A model generated the notes under the pieces. That model did no database searches. It saw only the letters and a program-made list of their open reading frames with translations, and had not been told where the DNA came from. A stretch of DNA of 64,000 nt. Origin: JACKII01 sp965222315 (GTDB lineage: Bacteria > Pseudomonadota > Alphaproteobacteria > Bin95). Where the stretch lies: assembly GCA_965222315.1 (NCBI GenBank), contig OZ244951.1:5022001-5086000 (forward strand), given 5' to 3'. Position numbers and translations under genes: made by a program. Of the stretch, positions 9,105 to 17,790 are shown one piece after another (positions within the stretch are counted from its first letter, which is position 1; every line of letters starts with the position of its first letter).

Positions 9105-10418
9105 TCACCCCGCCAGCTTTGCCAGGGCGGCTTCGACGGAGAGCTCTTCGCGCTCGCCGCTCTTTCGGTTCTTCAATTCGACGACGCCGTTTTTCAAACC
9201 ACGGGGACCGACGATCACCTGCCAGGGCAAGCCGATCAGGTCCATGTCGGCGAACTTGCCGCCCGCCCGTTCCTCCCGGTCGTCGTAAAGCGGCTCCTTG
9301 CCCATGGCGGTGAGCTTGGCTTCCAGGTCCTCGCACGCCGCGTCACAGGCGTCGTCGCCCGTGCGGAGATTGATCAGGCCGACTTGGAACGGTGCGACGC
9401 TTTCCGGCCAGATTATGCCGTTTTCGTCATGGCTCGCCTCGATAATGCCGCCGACGAGGCGTGAGACACCGATCCCATAGGAACCCATGTGCACCGGCGC
9501 TTGGCTCCCATCCGGCAGAGAGACTTCCGCGCCCAACGGCTTGGAGTAGGTATCGCCGAAATAGAAGATATGGCCCACCTCGATGCCGCGGCGGGTCTCT
9601 AACTGGTCGGCCGGAACCGGGCAGTTGGCGGGGTCGTGCATTTCGTCGGTGGCGGCATAGATGCCGGTCAGTTCCTGGAACAAGGGTTCCAGGTCGTCGT
9701 CGTAGGTGATTGCCTGACGCGACAGGTCTATGTCGAGCCAGCGTCTGTCACAAAACACCTCCGACTCGCCGGTGTCGGCCAGGATGATGAACTCGTGGCT
9801 GAGATCGCCGCCGATCGGGCCAGTGTCGGCCTTCATCGGGATCGCCTTCAAACCCAACTGCTCGAATGTACGCAGATAGGCGAGGAACATTTTGTTGTAG
9901 GACGCCTTCGCCCCCGCAGCGTCCAAGTCGAAGGAATAGGCGTCCTTCATCAGGAATTCGCGCCCGCGCATGATGCCGAACCGCGGCCGTACCTCGTCCC
10001 GGAACTTCCACTGGATGTGGTAGAGGTTCAACGGCACGTCCCGATAGCTCTTGCAGTGATTGCGGAAGATGTCGGTGACGACCTCTTCGTTGGTCGGACC
10101 ATAGAGCATGTCGCGTTCGTGCCGGTCGGTGATGCGCAGCATTTCCTTGCCATAAGCATCGTAGCGGCCGCTTTCGCGCCAGAGGTCGGCCGACTGGATC
10201 GTCGGCATCAGGATCTCATGGGCGCCGGCGCGGTTCTGCTCCTCCCGCACGATCCGCTCGATATTCTTCAGAACCCGATGGCCGAGCGGCAGCCAGGAAT
10301 AGATGCCAGCGGCCTGCTGCTTGATCATGCCGGCGCGCAGCATCAGTCTGTGCGACACGATCTGCGCTTCCGAGGGATTTTCTTTAAGCGTGGGCAGGAA
10401 ATAGCGCGTTAGACGCAT
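9105..10418 (-). CDS. proS: Prolyl-tRNA synthetase
   Basis: Class II aminoacyl-tRNA synthetase charging tRNA-Pro. The 437-residue length matches the short alphaproteobacterial form that lacks the editing insertion found in E. coli ProS. Visible class II features include the early segment LMLRAGMIKQQAAGIYSWLPLG (partly quoted as AGIYSWLPLG), RFGIMRGREFLMKDAYSFD (the motif 2 region, GRGREFLMKD-like), and SYGIGVSRL (motif 3) near residues 313-321. The anticodon-binding domain follows to the C-terminus. It is upstream of lolC and lolD on the same strand. Confidence 0.96.
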   Translation of the reverse strand: MRLTRYFLPTLKENPSEAQIVSHRLMLRAGMIKQQAAGIYSWLPLGHRVLKNIERIVREEQNRAGAHEILMPTIQSADLWRESGRYDAYGKEMLRITDRHERDMLYGPTNEEVVTDIFRNHCKSYRDVPLNLYHIQWKFRDEVRPRFGIMRGREFLMKDAYSFDLDAAGAKASYNKMFLAYLRTFEQLGLKAIPMKADTGPIGGDLSHEFIILADTGESEVFCDRRWLDIDLSRQAITYDDDLEPLFQELTGIYAATDEMHDPANCPVPADQLETRRGIEVGHIFYFGDTYSKPLGAEVSLPDGSQAPVHMGSYGIGVSRLVGGIIEASHDENGIIWPESVAPFQVGLINLRTGDDACDAACEDLEAKLTAMGKEPLYDDREERAGGKFADMDLIGLPWQVIVGPRGLKNGVVELKNRKSGEREELSVEAALAKLAG

Positions 10419-10547
10419 GGCGGTCGCTTTCTCAGGCTAAACTGGTGGCTATCCGCTACAGGCGGCGGGCGTTGTCTGTCAATTATGGCTGCCGTCGCGC
10501 TGATTGCGCCCTTGGCCTTCAGCGGCGGCTGGCTTATGGGAACGGGC

Positions 10548-11315
10548 ATGACACAGAAGGTAGCACTTGTCACCGGCGCGTCGCAGCGCCTGGGCCGGGC
10601 CATGGCGCTGGAACTGGCAGAGGCCGGCTATGACATAGCGGTTCACTATAACCGCTCGGCCGGCCCGGCAGAATCCTTTGTCGCTGAATTGCGGGGGGCG
10701 GGGCATCAGGCCGAAGCCTTCCAGGCGGACCTGTCCGACCCTGAAGCGGCAAGGGGATTGGTAGGCCATGTTGCGGCGGCGATCGGAGCGCCGGTGGTTT
10801 TGTTGAATAGCGCGTCCGTGTTTATGAACGACTCGGCGGATGATTTTACGGTGGAGATCTGGCAGCGGCACCAAAACGTGCACGTGCTGGCGCCCGCCCT
10901 GCTAGCGCAGGAGTTCGCCAACACGCTGCCGCAAGGCGAGGAAGGCCTGATCGTCAACATGTTGGACGAGGCGGTCATGCGTCCTGGCCCCACCTTTTTC
11001 AGCTATACCGTCAGCAAGGCAGGCTTGGCCACCATGACGGAGATGCTGGCCCAGGCGCTCGCGCCGCGGGTGCGGGTGAACGGCATTGCGCCCGGCCTGA
11101 TCCTTAATAGCGGTCACCCGTCGGAAGAAGCCTTTCGTGCCGCCCACAAGAATACGTTGCTGGGCCGCGGGCCGGGAGCAGATGCGATTGTGCGGGCGCT
11201 ACGCTACCTGCTGGAGCAGACAGAGGTCACCGGTGAAGTGCTCTTTGTCGATGCCGGCAAACGCCTGATGCAAGGCGGTAAGTACCTGCCGAGCCAACCG
11301 AAAGACCCTGCATGA
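10548..11315 (+). CDS. Pteridine-reductase-like SDR (FolM/PTR1 type)
   Basis: Short-chain dehydrogenase of 255 residues that probably reduces a dihydropteridine or dihydrofolate with NADPH. The nucleotide motif is TGASQRLG (9-16), the TGx3RxG form of PTR1 and FolM rather than the usual TGx3GxG. The catalytic set is Asp140, Tyr153 and Lys157. Asp in place of the SDR Ser, with 13 and 4 residue spacings, is the PTR1 arrangement. The following gene, folB, overlaps it by four bases (ATGA), tying it to folate or pterin synthesis. An ATG at 10536 is an alternative start. The open frame upstream to 10485 is not family-like. Confidence 0.82.
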   Translation: MTQKVALVTGASQRLGRAMALELAEAGYDIAVHYNRSAGPAESFVAELRGAGHQAEAFQADLSDPEAARGLVGHVAAAIGAPVVLLNSASVFMNDSADDFTVEIWQRHQNVHVLAPALLAQEFANTLPQGEEGLIVNMLDEAVMRPGPTFFSYTVSKAGLATMTEMLAQALAPRVRVNGIAPGLILNSGHPSEEAFRAAHKNTLLGRGPGADAIVRALRYLLEQTEVTGEVLFVDAGKRLMQGGKYLPSQPKDPA

Positions 11316-11701
11316 TGCCCGGATCGTCGCCGCTTGTTACAGGCAATTATGAGTGCGTTTCCCTGAACGGGCTGGTGCTGCATTTGCATATCGGCATCCG
11401 AGATTGGGAACGTGCACCAGACCGCCGCCAACGGGTGCAGGTGGATGTGGAGTGCTACCGCAAGCTCCAGGCGCCGCCCGCTGCGATAGAAGATTGCATG
11501 GATTACAGCCGCTTACACCGATACCTGTCCAACGATTGGCCCGCCCGCCCGCACACCGATCTTTTGGAAACCCTGGCGCACGATTTGGTAGACTTCGTTT
11601 TTGATGACGCAACAATCGAATCCGTCCGTGTGCGCTTGGCAAAACTTGATGTCTACCTTGATGCGGCCGTGCCGGCGTTTGAGATCATGCGGAATCGATA
11701 A
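11312..11701 (+). CDS. folB: Dihydroneopterin aldolase family protein
   Basis: Folate-pathway enzyme converting 7,8-dihydroneopterin to 6-hydroxymethyl-dihydropterin and glycolaldehyde. The 129 residues give a single FolB tunnelling fold: LNGLVLHLHIGIRDWERA at the N-terminus with a segment like the substrate-binding G-I-x-x-W-E, then D-L-L-E-T-L-A-H-D-L, and a C-terminal VRVRLAKLDVYLDAA carrying the conserved Lys. Here the Lys is followed by Leu-Asp rather than the usual Pro. It begins ATGATG in the overlap with the pteridine-reductase-like gene. A terminator-like hairpin lies 165 bases downstream. Confidence 0.85.
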   Translation: MMPGSSPLVTGNYECVSLNGLVLHLHIGIRDWERAPDRRQRVQVDVECYRKLQAPPAAIEDCMDYSRLHRYLSNDWPARPHTDLLETLAHDLVDFVFDDATIESVRVRLAKLDVYLDAAVPAFEIMRNR

Positions 11702-12062
11702 TTTGTCATTCCGCATCGCGGAAACATGGCAGACTCCCGTTTAGGACATGCCTAGGGTGACGCCACTGGATGCGTCGTTAGTGGCCTTTCTGATGAATGG
11801 TTAGGCGGCTCAAGTCCAGGGAGGAACAAAGCGCCAAATAAGCCGCACCAAAGCGCGGCGCGAAGGCAAGACCGGTCAAACGGGCTTGCTTTCTTTTTTG
11901 AAGCCAGCAAATTCCCGGTCTGCCGCCCATCCTCAATACCCGCTAGGTTTTGGCCGGATCCCCAGCCATTTGCCGCCGCCGGCCGCATAGTTATGTGCGC
12001 CTGTAAGCGCTAGTGTTGCTGCCTAATTCCATACAATCGCGTGTCCTCATCAAACGAGAGCA
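11702..12062. other. Intergenic region, 361 bases, non-coding
   Basis: No convincing gene was found. Frames here, such as one of 78 codons on the minus strand, lack family resemblance, a ribosome site and coding character. The only clear element is the hairpin at 11866-11899. The promoter of the downstream sodium symporter should lie in the right half, but no convincing -35/-10 pair could be picked by eye. Confidence 0.6.
11866..11899 (+). terminator. Rho-independent terminator-like hairpin after folB
   Basis: The arms GCAAGACCG (11866-11874) and CGGGCTTGC (11881-11889) pair over nine positions with one A-G mismatch, around a six-base loop. The run TTTCTTTTTT follows directly. Placement after folB on the plus strand fits termination of the SDR-folB transcript. 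Confidence 0.55.
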
Positions 12063-13418
12063 ATGGAAATGCAACCGGAGACGGCAAAGCAGGAGGAGTG
12101 GGGCTCGACCGCGGGTTTCATCATAGCCACAATTGGGGCGGCGGTCGGGCTTGGGAATATCTGGCGGTTCGCCTATGTCGCGGGCGACAATGGCGGCGGT
12201 GCTTTCCTGGTCGTTTACTTGGTCTTCGTCCTGTTGATCGGATTGCCGCTTGTCGTGGCGGAACTCTCACTGGGCCGCAGTACCAGAAGAGACCCGGTCC
12301 AGGCGTTCGCGACCGCGGCGCCGGGCGGGATCTGGGCGCATGCCGGCTGGGTCGGCTTCGCGGCCGCCGTCATGGTTCTGAGCTTCTATGCCGTTGTCGC
12401 TGGATGGGCGCTGAAATACTTTTTTGGCGCCGTCACCGGCGCACTGTGGGAGGCAAGCGGCGCTGGCTACGGTGCCTATTTCGATCAGTTCATCGGAGCG
12501 ACAGGGGAGCCAATTCTCTGGCAGGGGCTGATGCTTCTGCTGTCAGGCATCGTCGTGGCCATCGGCGTCAACCAGGGCATTGAACGGCTGAGTTCCTGGC
12601 TGATGCCGCTGTTGGCTCTGATCGTGATCGGGCTCGCTGTGTTCTCGCTTTCACTGCCCGGGTCATCGCAGGGAGTGGCGTTTCTGTTCGTGCCCGACTG
12701 GTCGGCGCTGGGCGAGCGGCGCCTCTATATCGCCGCGCTCGGCCAGGCGTTCTTCTCCCTCGGTCTCGGGATGGCTATTTTCCTGGTTTTCGGCAGCTAC
12801 CTCTCCGCCCGAACCAATATTCCGGCGGCAGCAGGTGCCGTGGCGCTCGGCGATTCGATATTTGCCATGGTTGCGGGCCTGGCGATCTTTCCGGCCGTGT
12901 TCGCGCTCGGCGGCGACCCGGCAGCGGGGCCGCGCCTTGCCTTCATCACCTTTCCGCAGATCCTGCTGGAGATGCCGGGTGGCCGCATCGTCGGGCCGCT
13001 GTTTTTCTTCCTGCTGTCGGCGGCGGCGCTGACGTCGATGATTTCGATACTGGAAGCGTCCAGCGCCGTTATACGCAATCGATTGGGACTGAGCCGGGCG
13101 AAAGCGTCGGGTCTGGTCACATTGGGCATCTTCGGCCTAGGCGTCCCGTGCGCCATGAGCTATGGCCTGCTGTCAGAGGTGCGCATCGCCGGATTGCCCC
13201 TCCTTGATGCGGTGGACAAAGCTGCATCGAATGTTGGCTTGCCGTTCTGCGGGTTGGTGGTCGCATTGTTTGTTGGCTGGCGGCTGGACCGGATGCGGAC
13301 AGCTCTGGCGGCCGACCTGGGCGGCAGCGTGCTGGGGCTTATCTGGATCGTACTGCTGCGCATTCCCGCGCCCGCCGCGATCATTCTGATCTTCGCCAAT
13401 GCGGCAGGGTTGATTTGA
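12063..13418 (+). CDS. Sodium-dependent transporter, NSS/SNF family
   Basis: Inner-membrane sodium symporter of the LeuT type, moving an amino acid or similar amine. It has 451 residues and 11-12 hydrophobic segments. The first unwound helix signature GAAVGLGNIWRFAY is close to the N-terminus, followed by G-G-G-A-F and an ELSLGR motif. The middle segment YIAALGQAFFSLGLGMAIFLVFGSYL (quoted in part as GQAFFSLGLGM) matches helix 6 of the family. The substrate is not known. It stands alone between two intergenic gaps. Confidence 0.92.
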   Translation: MEMQPETAKQEEWGSTAGFIIATIGAAVGLGNIWRFAYVAGDNGGGAFLVVYLVFVLLIGLPLVVAELSLGRSTRRDPVQAFATAAPGGIWAHAGWVGFAAAVMVLSFYAVVAGWALKYFFGAVTGALWEASGAGYGAYFDQFIGATGEPILWQGLMLLLSGIVVAIGVNQGIERLSSWLMPLLALIVIGLAVFSLSLPGSSQGVAFLFVPDWSALGERRLYIAALGQAFFSLGLGMAIFLVFGSYLSARTNIPAAAGAVALGDSIFAMVAGLAIFPAVFALGGDPAAGPRLAFITFPQILLEMPGGRIVGPLFFFLLSAAALTSMISILEASSAVIRNRLGLSRAKASGLVTLGIFGLGVPCAMSYGLLSEVRIAGLPLLDAVDKAASNVGLPFCGLVVALFVGWRLDRMRTALAADLGGSVLGLIWIVLLRIPAPAAIILIFANAAGLI

Positions 13419-13507
13419 CGCAAAGCAGCATGCATTGCCAGAGACTAAGAGCGTCTTCAGACGGTAAGATACCGGCGAACAGTCCATTTTGTGTTTGAGG
13501 CCCCGCC

Positions 13508-15628
13508 ATGTCCCGCCAGTTTCCGCGTATACCTATCATTGGCTATTGCGATCCGCTCTCTGTCCGGCCCGGGCAGACGATTGGTTTCAAGGTATCTTGT
13601 GCGACGGAAGGGGCGTTTTCGGCCCGGCTGCTGCGCTCCATCTGCGCGGACGCCAATCCTGACGGCCCAGGTATTGTAGAGGAAGCGGTGGAGGCCTCTC
13701 TCACCGGCGACTATCGCGCGCGCCAACAGGCATTCAATCCAGGCTCCTACGCCTTGGTCCAGCAAGGACCGGCGGTTGAGGGTGACGTCACGCTCGCCGC
13801 CACCATCTGGCCGACCCTGCCCGGCGATGGTGAGCAGGCTATCCTCAGCGCGGGCGGCCTTGAACTCTACCTGGATTCGAGCGGTGCCTTGGCGGCGAGC
13901 GCAGGCGGCGTCACTGTCTCGACCGGTGAGCCTCTGCTAACGCGGCAATGGTATGCGGTGCGGCTCTCCTACGACGCGGTTTCCGGAACCGTGACCGTCG
14001 CCCAGGACCCCCAAAGCATCTGGGGCGAGAGCGCAGAGGCCAGCGCCAGCGCGCCGAACCTTGCCTTTGACGCCAGCCAGCCCGTGCTGATCGCCGCCGC
14101 CTTGCGCAACGGCCATGCCGACCGGCATTTCGACGGCAAGATCGAAGCGCCGGCCATCCGTGCGGCGGCCGGCATAGCCGCCCAATGGGACTTCGCCCGC
14201 CTGACCAATTCCCTCACCATTGAGGATATCGGCCCCGGCGGCCATCACGGACGCATGATCAACCATCCGGCGCGCGCCATGACAGGCGCTGCGTGGGACG
14301 GCTCCGAGATGAACTGGCAGAACAAGCCCGCGCACTACGGCGCGATCCACTTCCACCGGGACGACATCTACGATTTCGGCTGGGAGACGGACCTGGAATG
14401 GACGGTGCCGGACGGGTTCGCCTCCGGTGTCTATGTCCTGCGTATTACCCAGGGCGAGCATGAGGACGCCATCCCCTTCTACGTCTGCCCGCCCAAGGGC
14501 AAGCGGACGGCGGACCTGGCGGTCCTCGCCTCCACCTTTACCTATGTGATCTATGGCAACCATGCCCGGCCCGACTTCAAGCCGGAATGGATGGAGCGGT
14601 TCCGCTCCCGCGGCGGCTATCCCTGGAACCCGGCAGAGTATGCGGAGCTTGGCGGCTCCACGTACAATTTCCACCGCGACCGCTCCGGCGTTTGTCACTG
14701 CTCGCACCTGCGGCCGCTGCTGAACACGCGGCCCGGCTATTACACCATGGGCTATGACGCGGCCTCCGGCCTGCGGCATTTCCAGGCGGACAGTCACCTG
14801 ATCTGGTGGCTGCACGAGAAAGGCATTCCCTACGACATCATCACCGACCGGGAACTGCACGAGGAAGGCTCCGACGCTATCAAGGGCTACAAGGCCGTCA
14901 CGACCGGTAGCCATCCGGAATACCATACGGCGGAGACCCTCGACGCCCTGTTGGAATACCGCAACAGCGGCGGCAATTTTATGTATCTGGGTGGCAACGG
15001 TTTCTATTGGCGCGTTGCGATCCATCCGGAGCAGAAGGGCATTCTCGAGATCCGCCGCGCGGAAGGCGGCATCCGTGCCTGGGCCGCGGAGCCGGGCGAG
15101 TATTATAATGCCTTTGATGGCCAATATGGGGGCCTCTGGCGGCGGAATGGCCGCCCGCCGCAACACCTGGCGGGCGTCGGCTTCACCAGCCAGGGCGATT
15201 TCGAAGGCACTCACTACCGGCGGACCGAAGAAAGCCATGCGCCCGACCTTGCCTGGATCTTCGAGGGGATCGACGACGAGGTGCTGGGCGACTTCGGCTT
15301 TTCCGGCGGTGGTGCTGCGGGATTTGAACTGGACCGCGCCGACGTGCGCCTCGGCTCGCCCCCGAACGTGCGGGTGCTGGCGCAGTCGGAGGACCACCCG
15401 GACCATTTCGTACTCGTACCGGAAGAACTGCTGACCCACCTCACCACCTGGGCGATGAAACCCATCGACCAACTGATCCGCGCCGACATGATCTATTTCG
15501 ACGTGCCGGGTGGCGGCGCAGTGTTCAGCACGGGCTCCATCACGTTCTGCGGCTCGCTGCCCTGGAACGGCGGCGACAACAATATCAGCAAGCTGATGGA
15601 GAATGTGCTGGGGCGGTTCTTGGCCTGA
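13508..15628 (+). CDS. N,N-dimethylformamidase large-subunit family protein
   Basis: Large hydrolase-like protein (706 residues) resembling the catalytic beta subunit of N,N-dimethylformamidase, which splits dimethylformamide into dimethylamine and formate at a mononuclear iron. Residues about 85-240 look like a LamG-type beta-sandwich, and the C-terminal half is the catalytic domain. Candidate iron-site residues by spacing are Tyr346 or Tyr349, Tyr386 (STYNF), and the pair His469-x-Glu471 (SHPEY), similar to the two Tyr and His-x-Glu ligands of the known enzyme. No small alpha subunit gene is adjacent, unlike the classical two-gene locus, so the substrate may be a different amide. Start ATG at 13508. 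Confidence 0.8.
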   Translation: MSRQFPRIPIIGYCDPLSVRPGQTIGFKVSCATEGAFSARLLRSICADANPDGPGIVEEAVEASLTGDYRARQQAFNPGSYALVQQGPAVEGDVTLAATIWPTLPGDGEQAILSAGGLELYLDSSGALAASAGGVTVSTGEPLLTRQWYAVRLSYDAVSGTVTVAQDPQSIWGESAEASASAPNLAFDASQPVLIAAALRNGHADRHFDGKIEAPAIRAAAGIAAQWDFARLTNSLTIEDIGPGGHHGRMINHPARAMTGAAWDGSEMNWQNKPAHYGAIHFHRDDIYDFGWETDLEWTVPDGFASGVYVLRITQGEHEDAIPFYVCPPKGKRTADLAVLASTFTYVIYGNHARPDFKPEWMERFRSRGGYPWNPAEYAELGGSTYNFHRDRSGVCHCSHLRPLLNTRPGYYTMGYDAASGLRHFQADSHLIWWLHEKGIPYDIITDRELHEEGSDAIKGYKAVTTGSHPEYHTAETLDALLEYRNSGGNFMYLGGNGFYWRVAIHPEQKGILEIRRAEGGIRAWAAEPGEYYNAFDGQYGGLWRRNGRPPQHLAGVGFTSQGDFEGTHYRRTEESHAPDLAWIFEGIDDEVLGDFGFSGGGAAGFELDRADVRLGSPPNVRVLAQSEDHPDHFVLVPEELLTHLTTWAMKPIDQLIRADMIYFDVPGGGAVFSTGSITFCGSLPWNGGDNNISKLMENVLGRFLA

Positions 15629-15656
15629 CAGTTAAACCGGACTGAGGCTCCCAATC

Positions 15657-16664
15657 TCAAGCAGAGCGCCGCAGTTCCGGATGCAGCGCCTTGCCCAGGA
15701 TGTGGCTGTCCCGGTGGATTACGTGGGCGCCATGGCCGACGATCAGGGGGTTCGGATGCCCGACCACATGGTGGTCCTTGCCGTCATAGTCCAGCGACGA
15801 CAGGAAGTGCTGCATGCAATTCAGGCGCGCACGCTTCTTGTCGTCTGACTTGATAATGGTCCAGGGGGCGTCGGCAGTGTCCGTGTAAAAGAACATCGCT
15901 TCTTTCGCCTCTGTGTAATCGTCCCATTTTTCCAGGCTGGCGATATCGATCGGGCTAAGCTTCCACTGCTTCAGTGGATCTGTCTTCCGCGCCTCGAACC
16001 GGCGTTGCTGCTCGGTGCGGGTGACAGAGAACCAGTATTTAAACAGGCGGATGCCCGAGCGCACAAACATCTGTTCCAGTTGCGGGGTCTGCCGCATGAA
16101 TTCCAGGTATTCGTTGGGCGAGCAGAAACCCATCACCCGTTCGACCCCTGCGCGGTTGTACCAGGAGCGGTCGAACAGCACCATTTCGCCTGCGGTCGGC
16201 AGATGCTCGATATAGCGCTGAAAGAACCACTGGCCCCGCTCGTTTTCTGACGGCTTTTCCAGCGCCACGACGTTGGCACCGCGTGGATTCAGATGTTCCA
16301 TGAAGCGCTTGATCGTGCCGCCCTTGCCCGCGGCGTCCCGCCCCTCGAACAGAATCACGACCTTTTGGTCAGTCTCCTTGATCCAGCGTTGCGCCTTGAG
16401 CAGTTCAGCCTGGAGCGCTGCCTTGCGCTTCTCGTAAGCAGACCGGCGCATTTTGTAGCGGTAGGGGTACTCGCCTGTTTCGAAAGACTGCCGGATAGCC
16501 GCCGGGTCATGCCGCAACTCGGCTGACCGCGGCTTGCGCGGCTGGCTCTCCTGCTCTTCAAATACCGTTCCGGCTTCTGTTTCCAATTGCGCAACTCTCT
16601 CCGCTGCGTCTGCAGCCTCGTCGCCGTTGCCAACGACGTCTTCCAGCTCGTTCTTCAGGGTCAT
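15657..16664 (-). CDS. ppk2: Polyphosphate kinase 2 family protein
   Basis: Transfers phosphate between inorganic polyphosphate and nucleoside di- or monophosphates. The single P-loop domain (335 residues) has Walker A GRDAAGKGG at 108-116 and Walker B MVLFDRSWYNRAG with Asp165 and Arg166. The segment PLKQWKLSPIDI is characteristic. About 65 acidic, Glu- and Ala-rich residues precede the kinase domain. Start ATG at 16664 is chosen because GGGAG lies 8 bases upstream, whereas the upstream in-frame alternative at 16682 has none. Whether the favoured product is ADP/GDP or ATP/GTP cannot be told. Confidence 0.93.
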   Translation of the reverse strand: MTLKNELEDVVGNGDEAADAAERVAQLETEAGTVFEEQESQPRKPRSAELRHDPAAIRQSFETGEYPYRYKMRRSAYEKRKAALQAELLKAQRWIKETDQKVVILFEGRDAAGKGGTIKRFMEHLNPRGANVVALEKPSENERGQWFFQRYIEHLPTAGEMVLFDRSWYNRAGVERVMGFCSPNEYLEFMRQTPQLEQMFVRSGIRLFKYWFSVTRTEQQRRFEARKTDPLKQWKLSPIDIASLEKWDDYTEAKEAMFFYTDTADAPWTIIKSDDKKRARLNCMQHFLSSLDYDGKDHHVVGHPNPLIVGHGAHVIHRDSHILGKALHPELRRSA

Positions 16665-16887
16665 GGCGCAATCTCCCGGCATCGTTGTCGGTTGTCATGG
16701 CGGTTCGCACCGGACAGGGCTACCGCCAACCGTGATGAAGTGCACGCCGCCCGGCCATCGGCATTGAGCCAGATCAAAACACCAGCGTAGCGTAGTGCAA
16801 TCGAGGCTCCCCGCGAAAACCGCAGGCCAGCCATGCCCTTGCAGTATTGGGCTCGCGCGGCGGTGGCAATGTCGTATGCTGAACGCC

Positions 16888-17790
16888 ATGACGTCACCCT
16901 CTCCCGCCAGCGGCCGCCAGATCAGGCCTGTCGCTGCAGCCCTATTCATGCTTGCCGCTTGTAGCTGCTTTGCCTTCAACAGCGTCTTTGTGCGCCTGGC
17001 GGCGGAGCAGGGCACTCACCCGTTTGTCGTGGCGTTCTTCCGCAACCTGTTTTCGTTCGCGATCCTGTTGCCGCTGACGGTGGGCAAGTCCGGTTGGAGC
17101 GTGCTGATTCCGCGGAACCTGGGCCTGCTGACCGCCCGGGGCAGCATCAATGGCGCCAGCATGCTGGCCTGGTTCTACGCCGTCCCGCTGATCCCGCTAG
17201 CCGATCTGACGGCGCTGGGCTTCACCGCGCCGCTCTGGGCGACCGTGTTGGCGGTGCTCTTGCTGGGGGAGGTGGTGCGGTGGCGGCGCTGGGCGGCGAC
17301 CTTCATCGGCTTTTTGGGTGTCGTAGTGATCCTGCAACCGGGCTTTTCGGAGGTGCACTGGGCTACCAGCCTGGTGCTGTTCTCCAGCGCGATGTGGGCG
17401 CTTACCATCATCATCGTGCGCAAGCTGACCTTCATTGAGCGGCCGGAAAGCATTTTGCTGTATCAGGCATTGATGATGGCGGCGATTGCGGGCGTGCCGG
17501 CCATCTTCGTCTGGACAACGCCCACGGGTGACGTTTGGGTTTGGTTGATAGCCCTCGGCATTCTCGCTGCGGCAGCGCACTCATTCCACGTGCGTGCCTA
17601 CTCGATGCAGGAAGTGGCGGCGCTCCAGCCGCTGGATTTCGCGCGCCTGCCGATCATTGCGGTGGCCGCCTGGGCGATCTTCGGCGAGGTGCCATCGCCC
17701 GCCGTCTGGATCGGCGCGCTGATCGTGTTTGCGGCAGGCACTTACATCAGCCACCGGGAAGCCAAGCTGGCGAGGCAGGGCCGCCTATGA
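16888..17790 (+). CDS. EamA/DMT-family transporter, first of a tandem pair
   Basis: Inner-membrane drug/metabolite exporter family protein of 300 residues with about ten hydrophobic segments in two EamA halves. The first half ends with an F-G-x-x-x-x-L-L-G-E-V-V-R-W type motif, here VLLLGEVVRWRRWAATFIGF (part LLGEVVRW), and the second with AIFGEVPSPAVWIGALIV. The likely start is ATG 16888, with ATG 16876 and an open frame to 16795 as alternatives. The stop codon overlaps the start of the next EamA gene (ATGA), so the two are coupled and may form a heterodimer. The substrate is unknown. Confidence 0.85.
   Translation: MTSPSPASGRQIRPVAAALFMLAACSCFAFNSVFVRLAAEQGTHPFVVAFFRNLFSFAILLPLTVGKSGWSVLIPRNLGLLTARGSINGASMLAWFYAVPLIPLADLTALGFTAPLWATVLAVLLLGEVVRWRRWAATFIGFLGVVVILQPGFSEVHWATSLVLFSSAMWALTIIIVRKLTFIERPESILLYQALMMAAIAGVPAIFVWTTPTGDVWVWLIALGILAAAAHSFHVRAYSMQEVAALQPLDFARLPIIAVAAWAIFGEVPSPAVWIGALIVFAAGTYISHREAKLARQGRL

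Noticed and set aside
13937..15472. Minus-strand open frame of 511 codons within the dimethylformamidase-like gene
   Set aside because: Antisense shadow of a clearly coding protein.
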